From NCBI GenBank assembly GCA_033782935.1, contig JAWQEG010000490.1:836001-900000 (forward strand): 64,000 nt of DNA, written 5' to 3'. The notes beneath the pieces are model-generated. The model did not search any database. It was given only the letters and a program-made list of their open reading frames with translations, and had not been told where the DNA came from. The position numbers and the translations under genes were made by a program. This document shows, one piece after another, positions 22,741-35,450 of the stretch. The stretch is from Petrolisthes cinctipes. Its lineage: Eukaryota; Arthropoda; Malacostraca; Decapoda; Porcellanidae. Each line of letters opens with the position of its first letter. The stretch's first letter is position 1.

Positions 22741-24440
22741 GAAAATCGATATTTTAGATGCCCAAAGTCAATATGTGCATGTATTTTCTGTACCCGTTTA
22801 TATATCAAAATCAGGCTCAATACACCCGAAAATTCAATATTTTGGGGTCCCAGAAGCAATCTGTACATGCCTACTCAGTGCTAGAATATTTTCAAAATAT
22901 AGGCTAAAAACATGCTAAAAATCGATATTTTCGGTGAGAAAAAGTCGATATCTATAATTCAGTCCCAAAACATCCGTAAAATCGATATTTAGGGGTCCCA
23001 GAAGCGATCTGTACATGCCTACTCCGTGTTTGAGTATTTTCAAAATACAGGCCAAAAACATACTGAAAATCGATCTTTTATGTGCCAAAAAGTCGATATG
23101 TGCATGCACCTTCAGTAAGCGTTTATATCTCAAATTAAGGCCCAAAACACCCGAAAATTCGATATTTAGGGGTCCCAGAAGCGATCTGTACATGCCTACT
23201 CAGTGCTAGAATATTTTCAAAATATAGGCTCAAAACATGCTAAAAATCGATATTTTAGGTGCGTAAAGGCGATATCTCAAATTCAGGCCCAAAACACCCG
23301 AAAATTCTATATTTTGGGGTCCTAGAAGCGATGTGTACATGCCTACTCCGTGTTAGAGTATTTTTATTATACAGGCCCAAAACATGCTCAAAATCGATGT
23401 TTTAGGTGCCCAAAAGCCGATATGTGCATGCATCTTCAGTACCCGTTTATATCTCAAATTCAGGCTCAATACACCCGAAAATACGATATTTTGGGGTCCC
23501 AGAAGCGATCTGTACATGCCTACTCCGTGTCAGAGTATTTTCAAAATACAGGCCCAAAACATGCTGAAAATTGATATTTTAGATGCCCAAAGTCAATATG
23601 TGCATGTATCTTCTGTACCCGTTTATATCTCAAATTCAGGCTCAAAACACCCGAAAATTCAATATTTTGGGGTCCCAGAAGCAATCTGTACATGCCTACT
23701 CAGTGCTAGAATATTTTCAAAATATGGGCTCAAAACATGCTAAAAATCGATATTTTAGGTGCGTAAAGTCGATATCTCAAATTCAGTCCCAAAACACCCG
23801 AAAATTCGATATTTAGGGGTCCCAGAAGGGATCTGTACATGCCTACTCCGTGTTAGAGTATTTTCAAAATACAGGCCAAAAACATACTGAAAATCGATCT
23901 TTTAGGTGCCCAAAAGTCGATATGTGCATGCATCTTCAGTACCCGTTTATATCTCAAATTCTGGCCCTAAACACCCGAAAATTCGATATTTTTGGGTCCC
24001 AGAAGCGATCTGTACATGCCTTCTCAGTGTTAGAGTATTTTCAAAATACAGGCCCAAAACATGCTCAAAATCGATGTTTTAGGTGCCAAAAAGTCGATAT
24101 GTGCATGCACCTTCAGTACCCGTTTATATCTCAAATTCAGGCTCAAAACACCCGAAAATTCGATATTTTGGGGTCCCAGAAGCAATCTGTACATGCCTAC
24201 TCCGTGTTAGAGTATTTTCAAAATACAGGCCAAAAACATACTGAAAATCGATCTTTTATGTGCCCAAAAGTCGATATGTGCATGCATCTTCTGTACCCGT
24301 TTATATCTCAAATTTTGGCCCTAAACACCCTAAAAATCGATATTTTGGGGTCCCAGAAGCGATCTGTACATGCCTACTCCGTGTTTGAGTATTTTCAAAA
24401 TACAGGACCAAAACATGCTGAAAATCGATATTTTAGATGC
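22741..24440 (+). repeat. 1,679-bp higher-order repeat (10 units), copy 2
   Basis: This copy repeats copy 1 base for base over nearly all of its length in my spot comparisons, including TTTTCGGTGAGAAAAAG near 22,929 and the TATTATACAGG dyad-breaking variant near 23,363. It diverges at about 24,440, where GTGCAGGTATCATCTG replaces GTGCATGTATTTTCTG. Near identity suggests this is one of the youngest duplications in the window. Confidence 0.9.
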
Positions 24441-24591
24441 CCAAAGTCAATATGTGCAGGTATCATCTGTACCCGTTTATATCTGAAATTCAGGCTCAAA
24501 ACACCCGAAAATTCGATATTTTGGGGTCCCAGAAGCAATCTGTACATGCCTACTCAGTGCTAGAATATTTTCAAAATATAGGCTCAAAACA

Positions 24592-24615
24592 TGCTAAAAA
24601 TCGTGCTAAAAATCG
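24592..24615 (+). repeat. 12-bp tandem duplication inside one short unit
   Basis: TGCTAAAAATCG occurs twice in direct succession, at 24,592-24,603 and 24,604-24,615, making a 159-bp unit from a 147-bp one. I saw it at no other unit, so it arose after this copy separated from its 1,679-bp relatives. Confidence 0.93.
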
Positions 24616-26902
24616 ATATTTTAGGTGCGTAAAGTCGATATCTCAAATTCAGTCCCAAAACACCCGAAAATTCGATATTTAGGGGTCCCAGAAGGGATCT
24701 GTACATGCCTACTCCGTGTTAGAGTATTGTCAAAATACAGGCCAAAAACATACTGAAAATCGATCTTTTAGGTGCCCAAAATTTGATATGTGCATGCATC
24801 TTCAGTACTCGTTTATATCTCAAATTCTGGCCCTAAACACCCGAAAATTCGATATTTTTGGGTCCCAGAAGCGATCTGTACATGCCTTCTCAGTGTTAGA
24901 GTATTTTCAAAATACAGGCCCAAAACATGCTCAAAATCGATGTTTTAGGTGCCAAAAAGTCGATATGTGCATGCACCTTCAGTATCCGTTTATATCTCAA
25001 ATTCAGGCTCAAAACACCCGAAAATTCGATATTTTGGGGTCCCAGAAGCAATCTGTACATACCTACTCCGTGTTAGAGTATTTTCAAAATACAGGCCAAA
25101 AACATACTGAAAATCGATCTTTTAGGTGCCCAAAAGTCGATATGTGCATGCATCTTCTGTACTCGTTTATATCTCTAATTCAGGCTCAAAACACCCGAAA
25201 ATTCGATATTTTGGGGTCCCAGAAGCGATCTGTACATGCCCACTCCGTGTTAGAGTATTTACAAAATACAGGCCCAAAACATGCTCAAAATCGATGTTTT
25301 AGGTGCCCAAAAGTCGATATGTGCAAGCATCTTCTGTACCCGTTTATATCTCAAATTCAGGCTCAAAACACCCGAAAATTCAATATTTTGGGATCCCAGA
25401 AGCAATCTGTTCATGCCTACTCAGTGCTAGAATGTTTTCAAAATATAGGCTCAAAACATGCTAAAAATCGATATTTTAGGTGCGTAAAGGCGATATCTCA
25501 AATTCAGGCCCAAAACACCCGAAAATTCGATATTATGGGGTCCCAGAAGCGATCTGTACATGCCCACTCCGTGTTAGAGTATTTACAAAATACAGGCCCA
25601 AAACATGCTCAAAATCGATGTTTTAGGTACCTAAAAGTCGATATGTGCATGCATCATCTGTACCCGTTTATATCTCAAATTCAGGCTCAAAACACCCAAA
25701 AATTCAATATTTTGGGGTCCCAGAAGCAATCTGTACATGCCTACTCAGTGCTAGAATGTTTTCAAAATATAGGCTGAAAACATGCTCAAAATCGATATTT
25801 TAGGTGCCCAAAAGTCGATATGTGCATGCATCTTCTGTACTCGTTTATATCTCAAATTCAGGCTCAAAACACCCGAAAATTCGATATTTTGGGGTCCCAG
25901 AAGCGATCTGTACATGCCTACTCAGTGCTAGAATATTTTCAAAATATAGGCTCGAAACATGATAAAATTCGATATTTTAGGTGCGTAAAGGCGATATCTC
26001 AAATTCAGGCCCAAAACACCCGAAAATTCGATATTATAGGGTCCCAGAAGCGATCTGTACATGCCTTCTCCGTGTTAGAGTATTTACAAAATACAGGCCC
26101 AAAACATGCTCAAAATCGATGTTTTAGGTGCCCAAAAGTCGATATGTGCATGAATCTTCAGTACCCGTTTATATCTCAAATTCAGGCTCAAAACACCCGA
26201 AAACTCGATATTTTGGGGTCCCAGAAGCGATCTGTACATGCCTACTCCGTGTTAGAGTATTTTCAAAATACATGCCCAAAACATGCTGAAAATCGATATT
26301 TTAGATGCCCAAAGTCAATATGTGCATGTATCTTCTGTACCCGTTTATATCTCAAATTCAGGCTCAAAACACCCGAAAATTCAATATTTTTGGGTTCCAG
26401 AAGCAATCTGTACATGCCTACTCTGTGCTAGAATATTTTCAAAATATAGGCTAAAAACATGCTAAAATTCGATATTTTAGGTGCGTAAAGGCGATATCTC
26501 AAATTAAGGCCCAAAACACCCGAAAATTTGATATTTAGGGGTCCCAGAAGCGATCTGTTGATGCCTACTCCGTGTTAGAGTATTTTCAAAATACAGGCCA
26601 AAAACATACTGAAAATCGATCTTTTAGGTGCCAAAAAGTCGATATGTGCATGCATCTTCTGTACTCGTTCATATCTCAAATTCTGGCCATAAACACCCGA
26701 AAATTAAATATTTTTTTGTAGCAGAAGCGATCTGTACATGCCTACTCAGTGCTAGAATGTTTTCAAAATTCAGGCTCAAAACATGCTCAAAATCGATATT
26801 TTAGGTGCCCAAAAGTCGATATGTGCATGAATCTTCTGTACTCGTTTGTATCTCAAATTCAAGCTCAAAACACCCGAAAATTCGATATTTTTGGGTCCCA
26901 GA

Positions 26903-26924
26903 AGCGATCTGTAGAATGTTTTCA
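26903..26924 (+). repeat. Unit with an 18-bp deletion in half A
   Basis: GATCTGTA joins directly to GAATGTTTTC, leaving out the CATGCC..GTGCTA segment (18 bp). The next anchor lies only 158 bp away (26,896 to 27,054; one further base is missing at TTTTGGGTCCC). This is one of the few large changes in the otherwise length-constant A half. Confidence 0.88.
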
Positions 26925-28870
26925 AAATATAGGCTTAAAACATGCTCAAAATCGATATTTTAGGTGCCCAAAAGTCGATATGTGCATTCATCTTCTGTAC
27001 CCGTTTATATCTCAAATTCTGGCCCTAAGCACCCGAAAATTCAATATTTTGGGTCCCAGAAGCAATCTGTACATGCCTACTCAGTGCTAGAATATTTTCA
27101 AAATATAGGCTAAAAACATTCTAAAAATCGATATTTTAGGTGCCAAAAAGTCGATATCTCAAATTAAGGCCCAAAACACCCGAAAATTCGATATTTTGGG
27201 GTCGCAGAAGCGATCTGTACATGCCTACTCCGTGTTAGAGTATTTTCAAAATACAGGCCAAAAACATGCTCAAAATCGGTGTTTTAGGTGCCAAAAAGTC
27301 GATATGTACGTGCACCTTCAGTACCCGATTATATCTCAAATTCAGGCTCAAAACATTCGAAAATTCGATATTTTGGGGTCCCACAAGGGATCTGTACATG
27401 CCTACTCCGTGTTAAAGTATTTTCAAAATACATGCCCAAAACATGCTGAAAATCGATATTTTAGATGCCCAAAGTCAATATGTGCATGTATCTTCTGTAC
27501 CCGTTTATATCTCAAATTCAGGCTCAAAACACCCGAAAATTCAATATTTTGGGGTCCCAGAAGCAATCTGTACATGCTTACTCAGTGCTAGAATATTTTC
27601 AAAATATAGGCTAAAAACATGCTAAAAATCGATATTTTAGGTTCCAAAAACTCGATATCTCAAATTAAGGCCCAAAACAACCGAAAATTCGATATTTAGG
27701 GGTCCCAGAAGCGATCTGTACATGCCTACTCAGTGCTAGAATGTTTTCAAAATATAGACTCAAAACATGCTCAAAATTGATATTTTAGGTGCCCAAAAGT
27801 CGATATGTGCATGCATCTTCTGTACTCGTTTATATCTCAAATTCAGGCTCAAAACACCTGAAAATTCGATATTTTGGGGTCCCAGAATCGATCTGTACAT
27901 GCCTACTCAGTGCTAGAATATTTTCAAAATATAGGCTCAAAACATGCTAAAAATCGATATTTTAGGTGCGTAAAGGCGATATCTCAAATTAAGGCCCAAA
28001 ACACGAGAAAATTCGATATTTAGGTGTCCCAGAAGCGATCTGTACATGCCTACTCCGTGTTAGAGTATTTTTTTAAAATACAGGCCAAAAACATACTGAA
28101 AATCGATCTTTTAGGTGCCCAAAAGTCGATATGTGCATGCATCTTCTGTACCCGTTTATATCTCAAATTCTGGCCCTAAACACGAGAAAATTCGATATTT
28201 TTGGGTCCCAGAAACGATCTGTACATACCTACTCAGTGCTAGAATGTTTTAAAAATATAGGCCCAAAACATGCTCAAAATCGATATTTTAGGAGTCCAAA
28301 AGTCGATATGTGCATGCATCTTCTGTACCTGTTTATATCTCAAATTCTGGCCCTAAACTCCCGAAAATTCAATATTTTTGGGTCCCAGAAGCAATCTGTA
28401 CATGCCTACTCAGTGCTAGAATATTTTCAAAATATAGGCTAAAAACATGCCAAAAATCGATATTTTAGGTGCCAAAAAGTAGATATCTCAAATTAAGGCC
28501 CAAAACACCCGAAAATTCGATATTTAGGGGTCCCAGAAGCGATCTGTACATGCCTTCTCCGTGTTAGAGTATTTTCAAAATACAGGCCCAAAACATGCTC
28601 AAAATCGGTGTTTTAGGTGCCAAAAAGTCGATATGTACGTGCACCTTCAGTACCCGTTTATATCTCAAATTCAGGCTCAAAACACCCGAAAATTCGATAT
28701 TTTGGGGTCCCAGAAGCGATCGGTACATGCCTACTCCGTGTTAGAGTATTTTCAAAATACATGCCCAAAACATGCTGAAAATTGATATTTTAGATGCCCA
28801 AAGTCAATATGTGCATGCATCTTCAGTACCCGTTTATATATTTTAAATTCAGGCTCAAAACACCCGAAAA

Positions 28871-31800
28871 TTCTATATTTTGGGGTCCCAGAAGCGATCT
28901 GTACATGCCTACTCAGTGCTAGAATATTTTCAAAATATAGGCTCAAAACATGCTAAAAATCGATATATTAGGTGCGTAAAGGCGATATCTCAAATTCAGT
29001 CCCAAAACACCCGAAAATTCGATATTTTGGGGTCCCAGAAGCGATCTGTACATGCCTACTCCGTGTTAGAGTATTTTCAAAATACAGGGCCAAAACATGC
29101 TCAAAATCGATGTTTTAGGTGCCCAAAAGTCGATATGTGCATGCATCTTCAGTACCCGTTTATATCTCAAATTCATGCTCAAAACACCCGAAAATTCGAT
29201 ATTTTGGGGTCAAAGAAGCGATCTGTACATGCCTACTCCGTGTTAGAGTATTTTCAAAATACATGCCCAAAACATGCAGAAAATCGATATTTTAGATGCC
29301 CAAAGTCAATATGTGCATGTATCTTCTGTACCCGTTTATATCTCAAATTCAGGCTCAAAACACCCGAAAATTCAATATTTTGGGGTCCCAGAAGCGATCT
29401 GTACATGCCTACTCCGTGTTAGAGTATTTTCAAAATACAGGCCAAAAACATACTGAAAATCGATCTTTTAGGTGCCAAAAAGTCGATATGTGCATGCATC
29501 TTCTGTACCCGTTTATATCTCAAATTCTGGCCCTAAACACCCGAAAATTCTATATTTTTGGGTCCCATTAGCGATCTGTACATGCCTACTCAGTGCTAGA
29601 ATGTTTTCAAATTATAGACTCAAAACATGCTCAAAATCGATATTTTAGGTGCCCAAAAGTCGATATGTGCATGCATCTTCTGTACTCGTTTATATCTCAA
29701 ATTCAAGCTCAAAACACCCGAAAATTCGATATTTTGGGGTCCCAGAAGCAATCTGTACATGCCTACTCAGTGCCAGAATATTTTCAAAATATAGGCTAAA
29801 AACATGCTAAAAATCGATATTTTAGGTGCCAAAAAGTCGATATCTCAAATTAAGGCCCAAAACACCCGAAAATTCGATATTTAGGGGTCCCAGAAGCGAT
29901 CTGTACATGCCTACTCAGTGCTAGAGCGTTTTCAAAATATAGGCTCAAAACATGCTCAAAATCGATATTTTAGGTGCCCAAAAGTCGATCGTGAATGCAT
30001 CTTCTGTACTCGTTTATATCTCAAATTCTGGCTCAAAACACCCGAAAATTCGATATTTTGGGGTCCCAGAAGCGATCTGTACATGCCTACTCCGTGTTAG
30101 AGTATTTTCAAAATACAGGCCCAAAACATGCTCAAAATCGATATTTTAGATGCACAAAGTCAATATGTGCATGTATCTTCTGTACCCGTTTATATCTCTA
30201 ATTCAGGCTCAAAACACCCGAAAATTCAATATTTTGGGGTCCCAGAAGCAATCTGTACATGCCTACTCAGTGCTAGAATATTTTCAAAATATAGGCTAAA
30301 AACATGCTAAAAATCGATATTTTAGGTGCCAAAAAGTCGATATCTCAAATTAAGGCCCAAAACACCCGAAAATTCGATATTTAGGGGTTCCAGAAGCGAT
30401 CTGTACATGCCTACTCCGTGTTAGAGTATTTTCAAAATACAGGCCCAAAACATGCTCAAAATCGATGTTTTATTTGCCAAAAAGTCGATATGTGCATGCA
30501 TCTTCAGTACCCGTTCATGTCTCAAATTCAGGCTCAAAACACCACGAAAATTCGATATTTTAGGGTCCCAGAAGCGATCTGTACATGCCTACTCCGTGTT
30601 AGAGTATTTTCAAAATACAGGCCCAAAACATGCTCAAAATCGATATTTTAGATGCCCAAAGTCAATATGTGCATGTATCTTCTGTACCCGTTTATATCTC
30701 AAATTCAGCTCAAAACACCCGAAAACTCAATATTTTGGGGTCCCAGAAGCAATCTGTACATGCCTACTCAGTGCTAGAATATTTTCAAAATATTGGCTAA
30801 AAACATGCTAAAAATCGATATTTTAGGTGCCAAAAAGTGATATCTCAAATTAAGGCCCAAAACCACCGAAAATTCGACATTTAGGGGTCCCAGGAGCGAT
30901 CTGTACATGCCTACTCCGTGTTAGAGTATTTTCAAAATACAGGCCAAAAACATACTGAAAATCGATCTTTTAGGTGCCCTAAACTCGATATGTGCATGCA
31001 TCTTCTGTACCCGTTTATATCTCAAATTCTGGCCCTAAACACCCGAAAATTCGATATTTTGGGGTCCCAGAAGCGATCTGTACATGCCTACTCAGTGCTA
31101 GAATGTTTTCAAAATATAGGCTCAAAACATGCTCAAAATCGATATTTTAGGAGCCCAAAAGTCGATATGTGCATGAATCTTCTGTACTCGTTTATATCTC
31201 AAATTCAAGCTCGCAACACCCGAAAATTCGATATTTTGGGGTCCCAGAAGCGATCTGTACATGCCTTCTCAGTGCTAGAATATTTTCAAAATATAGGCTA
31301 AAAACTTGCTAAAAATCGATATTTTAGGTGCGTAAAGGCGTTATCTCAAATTAAGGCCCAAAACACCCGAAAATTCGATATTTTGGGGTCCCAGAAGCGA
31401 TCTGTACATGCCTACTCCGTGTTCGAGTATTTTCAAAATACAGGCCCAAAACATGCTGAAAATCGATATTTTAGATGCCCAAAGTCAATATGTGCATGTA
31501 TCTTCTGTACCCGTTTATATCTCAAATTCAGGCTCAAAACACCCGAAAATTCAATATTTTGGGGTCCCAGAAGCAATCTGTACATGCCTACTCAGTGCTA
31601 GAATATTTTCAAAATATTGGCTAAAAACATGGTAAAAATCGATATTTTAGGTGCCAAAAAGTCGATATCTCAAATTAAGGCCCCAAACACCCGAAAATTC
31701 GATATTTAGGGGTCCCAGAAGCAATCTGTACATGCCTACTCAGTGCTAGAGTGTTTTCAAAATATAGGCTCAAAACCGATATTTTAGGTGCCCATAAGTC

Positions 31801-33350
31801 GATCGTGAATGCATCTTCTGTACTCGTTTATATCTCAAATTCTGGCTCAAAACACCCGAAAATTCGATATTTTGGGGTCCCAGAAGCGATCTGTATATGC
31901 CTACTCAGTGATAGAATATTTTCAAAATATAGGCTCAAAACATGCTAAAAATCGATTTTTTAGGTGCATAAAGGCGATATCTCAAATTAAGGCACAAAAC
32001 ACCCGAAAATTTGATATTTAGGGGTCCCATAAGCGATCTGTACATGCCTACTCCGTGTTAGAGTTTTTTTTTTAAATACAGGCCAAAAACATACTGAAAA
32101 TCGATCTTTTAGGTGCCCAAAAGTCGATATGTGCATGCATCTTATGTACCCGTTTATATCTCGAATTCTGGCCCTAAACACCCGAAAATTCGATATTTTT
32201 GGGTCCCAGAAACGATCTGTACATACCTACTCAGTGCTGGAATTTTTTCAAAATATAGGCTAAAAACATGCTAAAAATCGATATTTTATGTGCCAAAAAG
32301 TCGATATGTGCATCCACCTTCAGTACCCGTTTATATTTCAAATTCAGGCTCAAAACACCCGAAAATTCGATATTTTGGGGTCCCAGAAGCGACCTGTACA
32401 TGCCTACTCCGTGTTAGAGTATTTTCAAAATACATGCCCAAAACATGCTGAAAATTGATATTTTAGATGCCCAATGTCAATATGTGCATGCATCTTCAGT
32501 ACCCGTTTATATCTCAAATTCAGGCTCAAAACACCCGAAAATTCGATATTTTGGGGTCCCAGAAGCGATCTGTACATGCCTACTCAGTGCTAGAATATTT
32601 TCAAAATATAGGCTCAAAACATGCTAAAAATCGATATATTAGGTGCGTAAAGGCGATATCTCAAATTCAGGCCCAAAACACCCGAAAATTCGATATTTTG
32701 GGGTCCCAGAAGCGATCTGTACATGCCTACTCCGTGTTAGAGTATTTTCAAAATACAGGGCCAAAACATGCTCAAAATCGATGTTTTAGGTGCCCAAAAG
32801 TCGATATGTGCATGCATCTTCAGTACCCGTTTATATCTCAAATTCATGCTCAAAACACCCGAAAATTCGATATTTTGGGGTCCCAGAAGCGATCTGTACA
32901 TGCCTACTCCGTGTTAGAGTATTTTCAAAATACAGGCCAAAAACATACTGAAAATCGATCTTTTAGGTGCCAAAAAGTCGATATGTGCATGCATCTTCTG
33001 TACCCGTTTATATCTCAAATTCTGGCCCTAAACACCCGAAAATTCGATATTTTTGGGTCCCAGTAGCGATCTGTACATGCCTACTCAGTGCTAGAATGTT
33101 TTCAAATTATAGACTCAAAACATGCTCAAAATCGATATTTTAGGTGCCCAAAAGTCGATATGTGCATGCATCTTCTGTACTCGTTTATATCTCAAATTCA
33201 AGCTCAAAACACCCGAAAATTCGATATTTTGGGGTCCCAGGAGCAATCTGTACATGCCTACTCAGTGCCAGAATATTTTCAAAATATAGGCTCAAAACAT
33301 GCTAAAAATCGATATTTTAGGTGCCAAAAAGTCGATATCTCAAATTAAGG
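28871..33350 (+). repeat. Duplicated block at offset 3,671, then 3,495
   Basis: Sequence from about 28,880 recurs from about 32,551. Shared private marks are ATCGATATATTAGGTGCG (28,957 and 32,627), TACAGGGCCAAAACATG (29,083 and 32,755) and TTTTCAAATTATAGACTC (29,604 and 33,099). The offset drops from 3,671 to 3,495 between about 29,200 and 29,600. The right copy therefore lacks one 176-bp unit, the one ending near 29,390. Confidence 0.82.
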
Positions 33351-33694
33351 CCCAAAACACCCGAAAATTCGATATTTAGGGGTCCCAGAAGCGATCTGTA
33401 CATGCCTACTCAGTGCTAGAGCGTTTTCAAAATATAGGCTCAAAACCGATATTTTAGGTGCCCAAAAGTCGATCGTGAATGCATCTTCTGTACTCGTTTA
33501 TATCTCAAATTCTGGCTCAAAACACCTGAAAATTCGATATTTTGGGGTCCCAGAAGCGATCTGTATATGCCTACTCAGTGATAGAATATTTTCAAAATAT
33601 AGGCTCAAAACATGCTAAAAATCGATTTTTTAGGTGCATAAAGGCGATATCTCAAATTAAGGCACAAAACACCCGAAAATTCGACATTTAGGGG
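30888..33694 (+). repeat. 2,807-bp higher-order repeat (17 units), copy 1
   Basis: Anchors from 30,888 to 33,695 give units of 177, 177, 147, 176, 148, 165, 147, 179, 177, 176, 147, 177, 177, 177, 148, 165 and 147 bp, totalling 2,807. The marker pair GTCGATCGTGAATGCATC with an 11-bp deletion occurs twice in this unit. Other marks are AAATTCGACATTTAGG at its start (30,871) and AGCTCGCAACACC near 31,207. Confidence 0.87.
31760..31818 (+). repeat. 11-bp deletion variant with GATCG (165-bp unit)
   Basis: CTCAAAACCGATATTTTAGG lacks the ATGCTCAAAAT stretch, and the following GTCGATCGTGAATGC replaces GTCGATATGTGCATGC. Together they make a 165-bp unit. It recurs near 33,445, 34,575 and 36,910. At 29,988 the GATCG change is present without the 11-bp deletion. 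Confidence 0.9.
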
Positions 33695-35450
33695 TCCCAG
33701 GAGCGATCTGTACATGCCTACTAAGTGTTAGAGTATTTTCAAAATACAGGCCAAAAACATACTGAAAATCGATCTTTTAGGTGCCCTAAAGTCGATATGT
33801 GCAAGCATCTTCTGTACCCGTTTATATCTCAAATTCTGGCCCTAAACACCCGAAAATTCGATATTTTGGGGTCCCAGAAGCGATCTGTACATGCCTACTC
33901 AGTGCTAGAATGTTTTCAAAATATAGGCTCAAAACATGCTCAAAATCGATATTTTAGGAGCCCAAAAGTCGATATGTGCATGCATCTTCTGTACTCGTTT
34001 ATATCTCAAATTCAAGCTCGCAACACCCGAAAATTCGATATTTTGGGGTCCCAGAAGCGATCTGTACATGCCTTCTCAGTGCTAGAATATTTTCAAAATA
34101 TAGGCTAAAAACTTGCTAAAAATCGATATTTTAGGTGCGTAAAGGCGTTATCTCAAATTAAGGCCCAAAACACCCGAAAATTCGATATTTTGGGGTCCCA
34201 GAAGCGATCTGTACATGCCTACTCCGTGTTCGAGTATTTTCAAAATACAGGCCCAAAACATGCTGAAAATCGATATTTTAGATGCCCAAAGTCAATATGT
34301 GCATGTATCTTCTGTACCCGTTTATATCTCAAATTCAGGCTCAAAACACCCGAAAATTCAATATTTTGGGGTCCCAGAAGCAATCTGTACATGCCTACTC
34401 AGTGCTAGAATATTTTCAAAATATTGGCTAAAAACATGGTAAAAATCGATATTTTAGGTGCCAAAAAGTCGATATCTCAAATTAAGGCCCAAAACACCCG
34501 AAAATTCGATATTTAGGGGTCCCAGAAGCAATCTGTACATGCCTACTCAGTGCTAGAGTGTTTTCAAAATATAGGCTCAAAACCGATATTTTAGGTGCCC
34601 AAAAGTCGATCGTGAATGCATCTTCTGTACTCGTTTATATCTCAAATTCTGGCTCAAAACACCCGAAAATTCGATATTTTGGGGTCCCAGAAGCGATCTG
34701 TATATGCCTACTCAGTGATAGAATATTTTCAAAATATAGGCTCAAAACATGCTAAAAATCGATTTTTTAGGTGCATAAAGGCGATATCTCAAATTAAGGC
34801 ACAAAACACCCGAAAATTTGATATTTAGGGGTCCCATAAGCGATCTGTACATGCCTACTCCGTGTTAGAGTTTTTTTTTTAAATACAGGCCAAAAACATA
34901 CTGAAAATCGATCTTTTAGGTGCCCAAAAGTCGATATGTGCATGCATCTTATGTACCCGTTTATATCTCGAATTCTGGCCCTAAACACCCGAAAATTCGA
35001 TATTTTTGGGTCCCAGAAACGATCTGTACATACCTACTCAGTGCTGGAATTTTTTCAAAATATAGGCTAAAAACATGCTAAAAATCGATATTTTAGGTGC
35101 CAAAAAGTCGATATGTGCATCCACCTTCAGTACCCGTTTATATTTCAAATTCAGGCTCAAAACACCCGAAAATTCGATATTTTGGGGTCCCAGAAGCGAC
35201 CTGTACATGCCTACTCCGTGTTAGAGTATTTTCAAAATACATGCCCAAAACATGCTGAAAATTGATATTTTAGATGCCCAAAGTCAATATGTGCATGCAT
35301 CTTCAGTACCCGTTTATATCTCAAATTCAGGCTCAAAACACCCGAAAATTCGATATTTTGGGGTCCCAGAAGCGATCTGTACATGCCTACTCAGTGCTAG
35401 AATATTTTCAAAATATAGGCTCAAAACATGCTAAAAATCGATATTTTAGG
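33695..35450 (+). repeat. 2,807-bp higher-order repeat, copy 2, partial
   Basis: This copy repeats the first 63% of copy 1, including AGCTCGCAACACC near 34,014, the 165-bp unit, GAATTTTTTCAAAATATAGG near 35,046 and the T-rich dyad at 34,870. It leaves that pattern at about 35,450, where a 148-bp unit (GTGCCAAAAAG) stands in place of the GTGCGTAAAGG unit at 32,643. Its right part also forms the start of the 2,328-bp repeat. Confidence 0.86.

Larger units (their letters stand above)
24441..28870 (+). repeat. Irregular satellite region with small indels
   Basis: The first 0.7 kb is a partial, shifted relative of 23,587-24,264 (offset 854, then 866 after a 12-bp duplication). Long units then dominate: from 24,686 the steps are 177, 177, 177, 177, 147, 177, 177, 147, 177, 176, 147. 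These lengths are nearly all multiples of three, which produces the longest + strand open frame (24,716-25,777, 353 codons). I regard that frame as a by-product. Local damage includes AAATATTTTTTTGTAGCAG at 26,705 and an 18-bp deletion near 26,912. There is no gene and no clear higher-order repeat. Confidence 0.8.

Noticed and set aside
24716..25777. 353-codon + strand open frame, and similar frames at 56,044-56,925 (293), 11,707-12,501 (264) and 15,641-16,435 (264), as protein genes
   Set aside because: They are translations of satellite units. Starts and stops fall at repeat-type boundaries, the peptide repeats every 59 or 49 residues, and many overlapping frames of the same units are open. 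There is no promoter, intron signal or unique sequence.
26701..26725. Possible insertion at the odd patch AAATATTTTTTTGTAGCAG
   Set aside because: Anchor spacing is still 177 bp, so this is local substitution of the usual TTTTGGGGTCCCAG and not inserted DNA.
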